Part shown: piece after piece, positions 11,632-22,959 of the stretch | Layout of the letters: each line of letters begins with the position of its first letter | How positions within the stretch are numbered: position 1 is the stretch's first letter | Assembly: GCF_030272615.1 (NCBI RefSeq) | Contig: NC_081406.1 | Coordinates: forward strand, 469,950,400 to 470,014,399 | Source of the DNA: Cryptomeria japonica | Lineage: Eukaryota; Streptophyta; Pinopsida; Cupressales; Cupressaceae | Length of the DNA: 64,000 bases | Reading direction: 5' to 3' | Made by a program: the position numbers and the translations under genes | Notes under the pieces: generated by a model | What the model saw: only the letters and a program-made list of their open reading frames with translations | Told to the model about the DNA's origin: nothing | The model's database searches: none

Positions 11632-12600
11632 ATGATGAAGAAGGAAGGTCTGAAGTTCAATAGAGAAAACTATAGGATATGGAGTGACAAAATGAAAATT
11701 TACATCAAGAGTCTGGAAAGTCAGTATTGGGATCATGTAGATACTAAGTATATTGCACCTACTGGGATGACTGATGATCAGAAGAAAGAACAACAAGAAA
11801 ATAATCAAGCATTGGAGGCTATTATCGGTTCCTTGTCTGATGTTGAATATGTAGATGTTCATGGTCTTTAAATTGCATATGAGGTATGGAAAAAACTTGA
11901 AGGGATTTATAGTGGTGATGAACATGTTAAGATTGCTAAAGAGGAGAGTCTAAGAGGAAAGTTTGATGACATGAGGATGACTGAAGGTGAGAATATCCAG
12001 TAGTATGGTCAAAGGATAAAAGAGATAGTTGGTGAAATTAAGAGTGTAGGAGGGACTAAGAACTCTGCTATCAGTCTATGCTATCTGAGTTGCAGCTATT
12101 TAGGAGCTGAAGTCCATTGATAAAACTAAGGTAACTGTTGACTCCATCATTGGAAAGCTTACTGGTTTTGAGTTAAACGGTTATGATGGTAGTGTACAAA
12201 AATTTGAGTCTGCATTTAGAGCTTCTGTTTCTAACCCACTTGTGAGAAAAAGTAGAGATACTAGTCATGGTTATGAATCCAGATCTAGCAAAGATGCTGA
12301 TGATGAAGACCATTTAGTGGAGCTTGAAGCATTATTGGCAAAATGGTTATTAGTAAATAGAGAGGTAAATTGCCTTTAAAATGTTTTGCATGCAACAAGA
12401 TTGGTCACATTGTTGCTAACTATCCTAATGGTGAAAATGAACACAAGAGAGATAAATTCAAGAAGTATAAGGGTAAAGGCAAGAGAGATTGTCTTATTTC
12501 TATTGATAGTGGTATCAATGATGAAGAATCTGATTGTGATGATAGTGAAGATATTGTGTTTGTAGCTATTAAGGAAGAGATATCAGACCAGAAGGCATTA
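11632..12600 (+). pseudogene. gag: Gag of element B, decayed
   Basis: Nucleocapsid/capsid protein of a Copia element. The start at 11632 (MMKKEGLKFNRENYRIW) fits the usual N-terminus with the F..NY..W motif. The frame has a TAA at 11869-11871, a TAG near 12001, then disorder near 12080-12120 where capsid sequence seems lost, and a frameshift near 12370. The zinc knuckle reads C-F-A-C-NKIG-H-IVAN-Y: the last ligand is Tyr (codon 12421-12423) where the family has Cys, a G-to-A change that should spoil RNA binding. A Lys-rich stretch follows the knuckle, as is usual. The product would join the virus-like particle; this copy is dead. Confidence 0.85.
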
Positions 12601-12830
12601 GTATCCAAGATGGATAAATCTAATGATTGGATAATTGATAGTGGTTGTTCACATCATATGACTGGTGATCATAGAAAATTTCTTTCCTTGAAGGAATTTG
12701 ATGGTGGTGTTGTTAGATTTGGCAATGACTCACCCTGCATGGTTAAAGGTAAAGGAGTTATTTCTCTTAATGGGAAAAGTAGTGCAGATGATGTCTACTA
12801 GGTTGAAGGACTAAAGCACATGTTTTGAGT
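12601..12830 (+). pseudogene. Aspartic protease of element B
   Basis: The catalytic motif DWIIDSGCSHHMTGD is intact; the active Asp is the GAT at 12637-12639. This is the classic Copia protease signature, just downstream of the zinc knuckle in the same frame. The frame ends at a TAG near 12799-12801, after which a GAG-pre-integrase-like segment follows in another frame (12830-12990). The enzyme would cut the polyprotein. The active site looks sound, but the broken frame leaves no full product. Confidence 0.8.
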
Positions 12831-12989
12831 GTGGCACAACTTAATGACAAAGGATACCCACTGGAGTTTAAAAATGGTATGTGTAAAATCTTTGACAACA
12901 AAGGTGAATTGATTGCAACCGGGAAACAAACTAAAGGTAACATGTTTCACCTTAATTATAAAGTTAGCAACTATTTTATTGCAAAAATA

Positions 12990-13760
12990 GATGATAGCTA
13001 GCTTTGGCATAGGAGATTTTGTCATATAAACTTTGATAACATTATTAAAGTGAGTAAGTCCAAGACAGTGAGAGGTTTGCCTCAATTAGACAAACCGGTT
13101 AATGCTCTTTGCAAAGAATGTCAGTTAGGAAAGATGACTTCTTCAAATTTCCAAAGCAAATCCTTTTCAATGGAGCACTTGTTAGATTTGGTTCATATAG
13201 GTTTGTGTGGACCAATAAGAACAAAAAGCATTCAAGGTGATAGATATTTCATGATTCTCACTGATGATTGCTCAAGGATGATGTGGGTCACATTCTTGAA
13301 AGATAAGACTGAATCTTTTGGTAAGTTCAAGGCATTCAGGGCCTTAGCTGAGAAAGAGAGTGGTAAGAAGATAAAATGTCTGAGGACAAATCAAGGCGGT
13401 GAATTTACTTCTGAGGAATTCACTAGGCATTATGAAGAGAATGGTATCAAACGATAGCTTTTTGAACCAAGGACACCACAACAGAATGGTATCATAGAGA
13501 GAAACAACTGGTCTGTTATTGAAGCTGCTAGGACAATGTTGATACAAGGAGGTGTAGCGAAAACCTTTTGGAGAGAAGTTGTCAGCACAGTTGTCTACAC
13601 TATGAACTGGGTTCTAGTAAAGAGAGGCAAGGAAAAGACTCCTTATGAATATTGGTATGGAAGATCACCCAATGTTAGCTATTTTAAGATATTTGGAAGC
13701 AAATTTTTTATTAAGAGAGGTGATTACATTAGCAAATTTGAGGCTGAGTGATGAAGGTAT
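12990..13760 (+). pseudogene. Integrase of element B, catalytic Asp residues lost
   Basis: The N-terminal HHCC zinc module is visible: H and H in LWHRRFCHINF (near 12997-13035) and C..C in LCKECQLGK (13110-13121). The core has lost both catalytic Asp residues: the usual DLCGP reads GLCGP (codon 13200-13202, GGT for GAT) and the usual SDNGGEF region reads TNQGGEF (codon 13389-13391, AAT for GAT). The Glu in TPQQNGIIERNN is kept. A TAG stands at 13455-13457 where the family usually has Gln. The C-terminal part continues through KTPYEYWYGRSPNVSYFKIFG. This copy could not integrate DNA. Confidence 0.88.
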
Positions 13761-14865
13761 ATTTCTTGGCTATTCCACCAATAGTAAGGCCTACAAATGT
13801 TTTAACAATCGGACACAGAGAATTGTTGAGAGTGCTGATGTTCAAGTGGATGAATTTCCTGAAGTCTCAGAAGGAACTAGTTCAGAGAAAAAGGATGAAG
13901 ATCCTTGTATTTTGTTTTTGGAACCAAAAACTATGAAATCTGAAATCGGCAAATCAAATTCTAATGCACTTGTTCAACTAGAACAAATAAATTTAGAAGA
14001 AGATGATGATAACAAAGAAGTTGAACCTGAAGATAAGGATCATTTTATTCCTAGATATGTGAGACTGAATCACAATCCTAAACATATTATTGAAGATAAG
14101 GATGCGGGAGTACTAACTAAAAGAAGAATCAGAGAGAATTATTGCATGATCTCCACCATTGAACCAAGAATTGCTGAGGAAGCATTTGGTGATGATCATT
14201 GGGTTAAAGCAATGGAGGAGGAATTGGATCAAATTGAGAAAAACCACACTTGGACCCTAGTACCCCGGCCGGTAAATAAGAATGTTATAGGTACTAAATG
14301 GGTATACATGAACAAGTTGAATGAAGATGGCGTTGTAGTTCGCAACAAGGCAAGATTGGTTTGCAAGGGTTATGCACAAGAAGAAGGAGAAGATTATGGA
14401 GAAACTTTTGCACTAGTAGCAAGATTGGAAGGTGTTAGAACTTTACTTGCATTTATAGCCTATAAGAAGTTCAAGGTATATCAAATGGATGTTAAGTTTC
14501 CATTTTGGAATGGGATATTGGAAGAATAAGTATACATAGAGCAACCAGATTGTTATTCTTTGACTGATGAGAAAGACATGGTATGCAGATTGCATAAGGC
14601 TTTATATGGATTAAATCAGGCACCCAAAGCATGGTATGAAAGGATTCATACACATCTGATGAAGATAGGCTTTCTAGGAACCAGTGATGATAGTAACATA
14701 TATCTCAAGTCTGAAGGAGATGAAATACTAGTCAATGAAGCATTTGTTGATGATATCATATTTGGAGGTAATGATGTCATGAGCAACAGTTTTGCAGATG
14801 AAATGAAAAATGAGTTTGAAATGTCTTTAGTAGGGGAAATAAAAAAATTCATAGGCTTGTAGATA
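13761..14865 (+). pseudogene. Reverse transcriptase of element B
   Basis: A linker rich in Glu, Asp and Lys (13761-14150) is followed by the Copia reverse transcriptase: AMEEELDQIEKNHTWTLV, then IGTKWVY, KARLVCKGYAQ, VYQMDVK, YGLNQAPKAWYER and the catalytic FVDDIIFGG (Phe for the usual Tyr). The MDVK Asp and both FVDD Asp residues are present. Nonsense codons stand at 14527-14529 (TAA, where the family has Glu) and 14860-14862 (TAG, where it usually has Gln). The enzyme would copy element RNA into DNA; the stops prevent a full product. Confidence 0.9.
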
Positions 14866-15695
14866 CAACAAATGAAGAATGGTATTTTCATTACACAATA
14901 TAAGTATGTAAAAGAGGTTTTGAAGATATTTGGCATGAGTGACTGTAAACCAGTTGGGACACCAATGGTTATAGGTTGCAAGTTGTCTAAGGAAGATGAA
15001 TCTAAGTCTGTTGATGAGAAGGAATACAAGTCAATGATTGGAAAATTGCACTATATTGTTCACAATAGATTGGACATAGCTCATGCAGTTGGCATAGTTT
15101 CTAGATTCCAGAAGAATCCTAAGGAAACACATCTGATAGCAACCAAGATAATTTTTAGATACCTGAAAGGTACTGTTGACTATGGGTTATGGTATCCATA
15201 TGGAAGAAAATTTGATTTGAAGGTATACACAAATGATGATTGGGCAGGAAATGTTGATGACCAGAAAAGTACAACCGATGGAGCATTTTTTCTTGGAGGA
15301 AGGCTTGTTTCATGGAGTAGTAAAAAGTAGAGTTGTACTTCACAATCTACTGCTGAAGTTGAGTAGGTTGCTGCTTATATGAATTGCACATAGGCTATTT
15401 GGATGAGACACATTTTGGAAGGTTTTAAGATGAAGATTTCAGAACCTATAAAGATTTTATGTGATCATACAAGTGCCATAGATATTTCCAAGAATCCTAT
15501 TTTGCATGCATGAACCAAGCACATTAAATTGAAGTATCATTTCTTGAGGGAAAAAGTGCAAAGAAAAGATGTTATCTTAGAGAATGTTTCTACCAAGGAG
15601 CAGCTTGCAGATATTTTTACCAAACCTCTACCTAAGACTACATTTGAGTATCTTAGAAGTCAACTAGGGGTTGAACCCCTTCATGAGGTTAGTTG
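14866..15695 (+). pseudogene. RNase H and pol C-terminus of element B
   Basis: After the thumb region (GIFITQYKYVKEVLKIFGM, GTPM, YKSMIGKLHYI) comes RNase H. The usual YSDADWAG reads YTNDDWAG, so the first metal-binding Asp is Asn here. Later motifs are recognisable: SWSSKK then a TAG at 15328-15330, SCTSQSTAEVE then a TAG, TKHIKLKYHFLRE, and DIFTKPLP near 15613-15636. A TGA near 15511 replaces the usual Arg before TKHI. Four stops in 200 bases show long decay. Confidence 0.87.
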
Positions 15696-15848
15696 ATCGT
15701 GATGTTGATTGCATCAATCCCTGACCTACTTGCAGAATTTTACAAGGATTGGTGTAATAGTGGATGTATTCCACAGGGAAAGAATCAAGTTGCAGTATGT
15801 TGTTGATGCATAGTGAAAATTTGACATTACATGTTTTACTTTCAATTT

Positions 15849-15870
15849 GGCATTGATGTCAAAGGGGGAG
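15849..15870 (+). promoter_or_regulatory. Upstream extra polypurine-like tract of element B
   Basis: GGCATTGATGTC followed by AAAGGGGGAG, an internal near-copy of the true tract 155 bases downstream. Doubled tracts have been described for Sireviruses; its use here is not shown. Confidence 0.6.
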
Positions 15871-16003
15871 AAGAATTATGTGATTATGGGAAGGAAAACT
15901 AGTGACAGGTTGAAGACAAAAAGAGCATGTGAATACTTGGTAATGTAAACCAAGATTCCTATTCACAATCATAGCAACAATCAATGCTATTGATATTTGT
16001 ATT

Positions 16004-16027
16004 GCCATCAATGCCAAAGGGGGAGAT
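16004..16027 (+). promoter_or_regulatory. Polypurine tract of element B
   Basis: GCCATCAATGCC followed by AAAGGGGGAG (16016-16025), two bases before the 3' LTR. The CATCAATG word is inverted inside the LTR start (CATTGATG, near 16074). Confidence 0.85.
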
Positions 16028-17462
16028 TGTTGGAATTTGCATGAATATTGCATTAATGATATGTTATGTTTTCATTGATGTGAATTATCTAGTAATGATA
16101 TTGTTGATATTGTTGTTATTGTTGATATATTCTTGTAACTGGTAGGAAGAGCTTTGTGAAGGACATTGTAAACTGATATGTAGGTTTGTGAGGAGAACCG
16201 GTAACCGGTGTAAAAGGTTAAACCCTATCTATGTAATGTAACCGGTAAACCCTACTTGTTGTTTTTGTTAAACCCTAACTGATTGAGGTTGTTGAATTGG
16301 TTATGTTGGTTTATGATCTGATGTTGAGAGGTAATGATGGTGACACATATGGTCATTATATGAAGATAAGTTCAAAATGTTTTGGCGTGTTTGTTTGTCT
16401 AAGGAATGAGCACAGTGTATTGCATCTAATGTAAAGCGCACGATGAGTTACTGAGCTCGATGAAGCGATAATCAAGGAGCAGTTGAGGTTTTCTTGATTG
16501 ATGTGTAGAGATTACTATGTAATCCAACGGTCATACTTGTACCGACTTGTTTGTAATCTCAATGAGAGAATTAGGTTTTTTTTGTGTTATCGACCTAATT
16601 GATTTGTTTATAAGGTCGATGATGTTGTCTAGTTGAAAGAGTTGGCAGAAATCAGTTGAGTGTGTGGTTGTCGAACTGGATGATGAGTCTACAGTTTGAG
16701 TAGAGGCAGATAGGAGCTTAAAAGGATTTGATCAAGCAAGTGTAGTGCTATTCAGATAGATCAAGCAAACTCCTGTTGTTTTCTAACAATTACAGCAGAA
16801 TTGAAATCCCCTAACCGGGTAAGCTCTAATAAGCTTGGTTACTTATTTAATCCTCTAACAAGGTGATCCATTAGATTGGATTTTCAAATCCTCTACTGAG
16901 GTTGCTCCTTGCAGGGTATTTCTTCTAACAAGACATTTGTAGTCAATCCCTTAACGAGGTGATTCCTAATAGGATCAATTCTTAATAGGACTTTTGTAAA
17001 AGCTTTAACAAGCTTGGCTCCTAATAGGGTGTACTTCTGAAGAGTTCAGATATTACCTTATGAGTACCATCTCACCGTGGTTTTTACCTATTTGGGTTTC
17101 CACGTCAAAAATACTTGTGTCATGTGGTGAATGTTTTTGTGGTTATGATCTTATGGTTGATTTGATTAACTACTCAAATATTCTGATAAGGCATGATAAT
17201 CAGAAGCATTGAGAAATGGAGTATGTTGACATATGATAAAACATTTGGATGTTTACAAGTTTAATGTTGTTTACTGTTAAGTTGTTGTAATAGTCAACTG
17301 ATTTTCTTATGAGTATTGATCTTGACAGTGGTATTTCATTGATAAGTTTACTTTATTTGACTGAGATTGAGATTGGGAAAGTTTGTATCAGTTTTTCTAT
17401 TTACCGACTCACCCCCCCCTCTTAGTAATCTACCGAATACTTATTCTTTCATCATACCATCA
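16028..17462 (+). repeat. 3' LTR of element B
   Basis: 1435 bases from TGTTGGAATTTGC to CATCATACCATCA, matching the 5' LTR along its length. It keeps the roughly 24-base stretch near 16634-16657 that is missing from the 5' copy. The target duplication agagg follows at 17463. Confidence 0.9.
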
Positions 17463-17467
17463 AGAGG
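17463..17467 (+). repeat. Target-site duplication of element B, right copy
   Basis: agagg, identical to 10148-10152. Confidence 0.9.
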
Positions 17468-17559
17468 ATCTATCTAAAATACTCAAATAAGAGTGAATTT
17501 TATTTTAAACATTGAATAAACATTCAAAACATTAAAAGGATAATATTTCTCTATAATGC

Positions 17560-18210
17560 ACAAGCAAAAGACTACTGCAACTTCTCCCCTAAGGTTTCTC
17601 AACGTGGTTACTAAAATGGTGAGGCTATTGAGCTTTTTAAGCATAAATATGATGAAAAGTTTGGGGAGATTAGCCTAAAAATGCAGAAAACTGAGACTGC
17701 TCTCAAGAAGATCATGGAGAATAGTGTGGATATGTTGAGAGTGTCTGCTACCAATATGTTGGCAATTGTGGCTAGATTGGAGAAGATGCACAATGACATA
17801 AACTTTGTGGATCTCGAGATGGATGTTGGGGTCTCTAGCTCCAAGGATATCCTTCGCTCTATGAGGAGGACCAAACAAAGCACCAAGGCTATGGAGGTAC
17901 CTATACCTTAGGATCTTCTCAACCTCAAGGAAGCTGCAAAGACCATGATGATGCTAGAGATAGAGGCTACTGTTGGTCTCAATATTTTCATGTAACTAGT
18001 CGTGTTTTTTGTTACTGTGTTTCCTAGCACCTCGTTGGTTTTTTGTTGTTCTTTCCTCTGGCTGTTGTGTCTCTGTTGTCCTCTCTTGCAACCTGTTTTG
18101 TTTCTTTGTTGTTAATCTTGGTCCAGTTTCTTTAATGATCTATCTTTGGATTATGATGTAAGGGGTTTCGAGTCCCCTCAAAACCTATTTTTGCTTAATC
18201 AAAAACATAG
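17560..18210 (+). mobile_element. 3' end of a LINE-like element
   Basis: A short coding-like frame (17681-17911, with KKIMENSVDMLRVS and VARLEKMHNDINFVDLEMD) ends in TAG and is followed by a T/G-rich untranslated part with TTAATCTTGGTCCAGTTTC, a hairpin AGGGG-TTTCGAGT-CCCCT (18168-18185), and TTAATCAAAAAC at the end. I recall this GGGGTTTCGGGTCCC-type tail from 3' ends of plant LINEs. The 5' part is missing, as is common for LINEs truncated on arrival. The tail is short and not a clean A run, and the left border is uncertain. Confidence 0.45.
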
Positions 18211-18845
18211 TGATTCATACAATTACATTGCATCAAGTAAGTATTTCTAAAGCTATGTTCATTGACAAAACACAATGAGATGAACATGAACATATTTAAT
18301 TGCAAGATCAATGTTTCCATGAACTAACATAGAAAACCTATAATCTAAAACTCATTCCACTTACAAAAGATTATATCATCAATACATCAAAATTATATCA
18401 TAAGTACATCATAATTGCATCATGATTATATTATTTCCATGAATGCATGTATACACATAGGTTACATCTGATACACATAAGTACAAATGATAGAAACATA
18501 AGGTCACCATCCGAACTTTGATCTGACCGAATCCAAGAGAGCAAGCTGGAACAAATACAAAGCCAAGCTACACAACACTAGTACAAAATTCTCGATGGAA
18601 GAAGGCAACTACCACCTGACCATGTGGATCCAAAAGGCCCACCCCTCGTGCTAGGAGATAGACATAAGGCCCTCAAGCAATCAAACAATGAACACAACAC
18701 AAGGGATAAACACTCATCCATTAGGTAACCACAAGCAAGATACACATAATAGGCTAAACTTTGAACAAGAGTACTCAAAAGGATGCAAACACAAAGGTAG
18801 AACACCAGTTCCTAGAAGGGAAGAGTGTCATCGCATAGCTTGATA

Positions 18846-18968
18846 TGGGTTATCCTAGCAGGTCTCCATAGGCCCTGACCCCCATTCTGGGTTATCTTGG
18901 TAGCCTCTCTCGACCCTCAGCCCCCATTTTGGGTTATCCTAGTAGCCTCTCTCGACCCTCAACCCCCA
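18846..18968 (+). repeat. Three tandem units of about 42 bases in LTR F
   Basis: Each unit has GGGTTATC(C/T)T(A/G)G(C/T)AG, then CTC, GACCCTCA and CCCCCAT. A fourth, looser copy lies at 19173-19212. A related but different short duplication (CCCCAAGCATCCTTACAAGG, twice) sits at the matching place in the other copy, near 45622-45690. Confidence 0.7.
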
Positions 18969-20669
18969 TACAAGACTCATGCAGACCCAACAAACCTTTC
19001 ATGAGGACAAGGTAGTTGGTTTTTTCATTTTAGGCCTTCCACACCTCATCTTGAGCCTAAACGAGCACTCAAGTCATGAGTAGGGCATGCAATTATCTTT
19101 TTTAATGTGATTAACTACCCAAGCACCCTAATACATTAATTAGGTTATCACTTATTAAGGAAACTTCCAATAGGTTATCCTGGCAGCCACTTTGGGCCCC
19201 AACCCCCACTTGGAAGCCACTCCCCCTTATGACACAAACATACTCCAAAACAACCATCATCAAATAAATCATCTTAAAATAGTCACATGAGTCTCATAAA
19301 AAGATCAGAAGCACCATTAAACCATAAAGTGAGTTTCCAATCAAATCTGGAATAACATCACATCTCAATCCACATAAGCACCAACTACATAAGTTTCCAT
19401 CAAAGAGCTCAACATAGCTCAAATCCAATAGGATAGTAATGCAATAATACCAAGAGATTGATAAGCCATCTAAGTCAATCATAAGTAGAACCCACATATA
19501 AAAAAAAAACATAATACTACTGCCAATAAAGACAAAGCTCAAAGACCAACCTTTGGAGCCCCCAAAGACATATGAGCCAAAACAACATAAATGATGCAAA
19601 ACCCTAACACCTGTCGGTTTAGTTACTATAACATAATGGACTTAAGGGATGCATTTAAATAAAAACCTAAAGAAACAATTTAAATAATAAAGTTGTTATT
19701 AAATTACAGACTGGGTATCAATTTAAGGAACATAAATATAACACATAACAAACTAATATGGTTCAAACAAAATTGTGATTGGATCACCTAATAATCCACA
19801 TTCCAAACAAAAGGGCACTAAGGGTCACATACGTAGATATATTTTAGACCTACTACTACTATCATAAGTTTAGGTTACTAATAAAGTTAATAAACATAAC
19901 AAACATTTGATAAGCAATCATTAATCTTCATTACATTAACTTTACGCAAATCAAATAATACTATTACCTTTTAAAGAATATACTCATAAATATTTCAACT
20001 AAACATATTTAGATATACTTAATTTTGTTATCCAATGTTTATTATAAACCCAATTAATTAATTTTATTTATATGATCATGCAATAATAAAATAAATAAAT
20101 TATGTAATTAATGTCAACATATCAAACAAAGATTATATATTACAGGAGTAAATGCATAGGTAAATACCAACTTCCAAACTCAATAACATAAGAAATAATA
20201 ATAATCAACCAAGAAACATTCATTTCTAACCTTACAAGCCAAGAAGCTTAAGACTTTATTGCCAACTCTCCAAACTAGCTATGCAGTAAATAAAATATTA
20301 ACATCACAAAACTCACTGCAACCAATGCAAAACTCTAAAATAATTACAACCAACCAAACACATTTATTAAAATTAAAATTTAAACCAAATACCGTAATAG
20401 ATTGGCTGGCAACTTAGCTACTAGAGTGGGTGAATTCCCTAGCTAAATACATACCTCTAAATTAAAAAAAATCAACCCTAAAATCTAAAATCTTTATTAT
20501 CAAAACTATATGCTAGGGGAGAGGTGCCAATACGTGCGCACCCTAACTTTGGGGGTCGCCACGTGGACCCAAAGACCAACTTTGACCCTCGCCCAGCTCA
20601 ACCGGTGACTTGGCAACCTGAAATCATAAGGTGGAAGGCCAATCATTTGTTTTTCCATGTGTCTGGTGC

Positions 20670-20960
20670 ACATTGGTCTGAGGTGGTGAAATAGTGTCGT
20701 TTTGTACCCCCAACCGGAATGTTGGCGGGCCCACCCCATTAATTGTCCACATCTTCTACCAGTCTCAAACGTGGTTTACACGTGGCAAATTTGTAGACGA
20801 AAACCCATTTGACCAAGCTCTCCCTCCAAAAATGTCACTGCCACTTTCAAACATTCCAACCTGCCACATTAACTCTGCGTCCACTCACCCTATGTCTAGC
20901 TGCCCCATCACATTTTTGAGCAGAGAGGCATTCATGGCGTTCATCTCCTCGCATTTCACT
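20670..20960 (+). repeat. Left arm of a large imperfect inverted repeat
   Basis: From CATTGGTCTGAGGTGGTGAA through GTGTCGTTTTGTACC, CCAAGCTCTCCCTCCA and CATTAACTCTGCGTCCACTC. The reverse complement of 23330-23580 gives the same words in the same order with many substitutions and small gaps. A frame at 20694-21116 starts in this arm; I do not recognise its product and doubt that it is real. Confidence 0.6.
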
Positions 20961-21849
20961 CCTACGAAAGGTCATCAATTTTATGCGCTTTCTCCATTGA
21001 AGGGTTTCCATCACCTCACCTCTTGTTCACCATGGCATGCAACCAAATCGGCAAGGACCCAGAACGTGCACACCTTTGGTCAGGTAAAGGATTTGTTTTT
21101 CTCCTTCGAATTCTAGACTTTGCTAGAATTTTTTGCCCTCCTTTGACTGTTTGACATTTCCTTTGGTTTTTGCAAGGTTCGACTGTGACAAGGACGCGTT
21201 GCGGTGGCTGCGGTAGACCAATGACGACTCCCCCTTTGATCCAACTAAGGAAATGTCCTCACTAAGGCATGTTGATTCTGGTTTTTTGTTTCAAGGCTAC
21301 TTCCCTTTGCTATTTCAGTATTTTTTTTCTCATTCTCTGTCTTTCTGCAAGTCTATGTTTTTTAGCACAACACAATGTGTTCTTGAACACAATTACATGC
21401 CAAAAGGGAATCATAATCCTATGTTCAAGCTCTGTTGTTCTTTTTTTTGCTCACTACTGTGACAAGATGAGTTTATATTTCTTGCATCGTTGTTTGTATT
21501 GATGGCTTCTAATCGATGTCAAACTGAATTTTGTTTGGGGGTTTGAGGGTTTGAATTGATATATGTTGGAATTATTACAATGCTTTGCAGAGTTCAATGG
21601 TTTTTGGTTGGAAGGGTTTCATTGATTGAATGTTCAAGGGTTTCAGTGTTTCAAATGTTTCAATGTTCCAATTTCTCGAAGGCTTTTGAATTCCCTCACT
21701 GTTTTAATGGTTTCAATACTTGAATGGTTGCAGGTATAGGCTTTTTGGGGTTTCCTTTGTTACATGGTTTCAATGCTGGAATGATTTGGAGAGTTCAATG
21801 CCTTCGATTTCCAAGGGTTTCACTATTTCACTTTTCAAGAGATTGATTA

Positions 21850-22836
21850 GGGTTTCAATGGTGCAAATATTTCAATTTGTCGAATGTTGGAATTTTTGAG
21901 GGTTTCTAGGTTTCAATGGTTGAAGTGAATATTTGAATATTCAAATGTTTGAGTCTTTGTGAGTTTCAGGGTTTGTGGGTCTGTGGGTTTGAGGGTTTGA
22001 ATGCTTTCAATGGTTCAAAGCGTTTCATTGTTTGAATGGTTTCATTGTCTCAATTTTTAACAAGTTTTAATACATTGCTTCAATGCTTAAATGCATATTC
22101 AATTCTTGAATGGTTACATGTCGGAGGGTTTACACTCAGTTAAATGAAGTTTATTTTGTTTATTGCGAGTTAGCTGTCAAGATACTTTTACTACTCTTCT
22201 TTCAATGAACTCATTAATGGTTGTCATTTTTCAATATTTGTCATGTTTCAATAGTTTCAATTTTGTTAAGTTTCAATAGTTTCAATACATGTCATGTTTC
22301 AATAGTTTCAATAGTTTCAATAGTTGTTATGTTTGAATAGTTTCAATTTTTTGATGTCCCCAATGCTTTAAATTATTCAATGGTGCAAATAATTGAATTT
22401 GTTGAATGTTGGAATTTTTGAGGGTTTTTCGGTTTCTCAGTTTCAATGGTTCAAGAGAATATTTGAATATTTGAATGTTTGAGTCTTTGTGAGTTTCAAG
22501 GTTTGTGGGTTTGAGGGTTTGAATGCTTTCAATGGTTCGAAGGGTTTTAATGGTTTCATTGTCTCAATTTTTAACAAATTTCAATTCATTGCTTCAATGC
22601 TTAAATGTACATTCAATGCTTGAATGGTTACACGTCTAAGGGTTTACACTCAATTAAATGAAGTTTATTTGGTTGATTGCGAGTTAGTTGTGAATATACT
22701 TTTACTGTTCTTCTTTCAATGAACTTATTAATGGTTAGCATGTTTCAATAGTTTCAATATTGTCATGTTTCACTAGTTTCAATACTTCTCATGTTTCAAT
22801 AGTTTCAATGTTTTGATGTCCCCAATGCTTTAAATA
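21850..22836 (+). repeat. Tandem duplication of about 500 bases, TTTCAATG-rich
   Basis: CAATGGTGCAAATA at 21857 recurs at 22380, and the text that follows matches in order to GATGTCCCCAATGCTTTAAAT (22353-22373 and 22814-22834). The units differ by indels. Both, and the flanks from 21590, are filled with degenerate TTTCAATGGTT and GTTTCAATAG words. Confidence 0.75.
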
Positions 22837-22959
22837 AAATTTTGAATGTTCACAAATGAAATACTTAATACTTGTCATGCTTCATTGTAACTAGTATTAT
22901 TTCTTTCAAATAATGCATAAACAGTAAATTAGAAACCCTCAAACCCTTAGACATGAATA

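Larger units (their letters stand above)
10153..17462 (+). mobile_element. Full-length Copia LTR retrotransposon (element B)
   Basis: A complete 7310-base element: 5' LTR, primer-binding site complementary to initiator Met-tRNA, gag, protease, integrase, reverse transcriptase and RNase H in the Copia order, polypurine tract, 3' LTR, and a perfect 5-bp target duplication (agagg) on both sides. The LTRs differ at roughly one base in ten by eye and by several indels, so the insertion is old. The coding part has at least ten nonsense codons, several frameshifts, a lost zinc-knuckle Cys and two lost integrase Asp residues, so it cannot move by itself. The doubled AAAGGGGGAG tract and the inverted repeat around the LTR junction point to a Tork/Sirevirus-like Copia branch. 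Confidence 0.93.
17463..20490 (+). repeat. Family F LTR, main part, interrupted
   Basis: It continues the LTR that starts at 10125. Three blocks agree with the second copy at 44428-46960: the start motif; a block with ACC.GACCATGTGGA.CCAAAAGG (18612-18636 here, 45151-45175 there) then ATAAGGCCC; and a block near 19130-19210 with TTAATTAGGTTATCACTTATT, matched near 45588-45600. A LINE tail (about 17560-18210) is inserted. The family seems to be a very long LTR of over 2.5 kb, perhaps Gypsy. The right end is unclear. No genes lie inside it; 19294-19599 minus is a chance frame. Confidence 0.4.

Noticed and set aside
11569-11925. 118-codon minus frame over the element B gag start
   Set aside because: It is antisense to a clear gag N-terminus and covers the primer-binding site.
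20694-21116. 140-codon frame with a possible host product
   Set aside because: It starts in an inverted-repeat arm, the other arm does not keep the frame, and no domain is recognisable.
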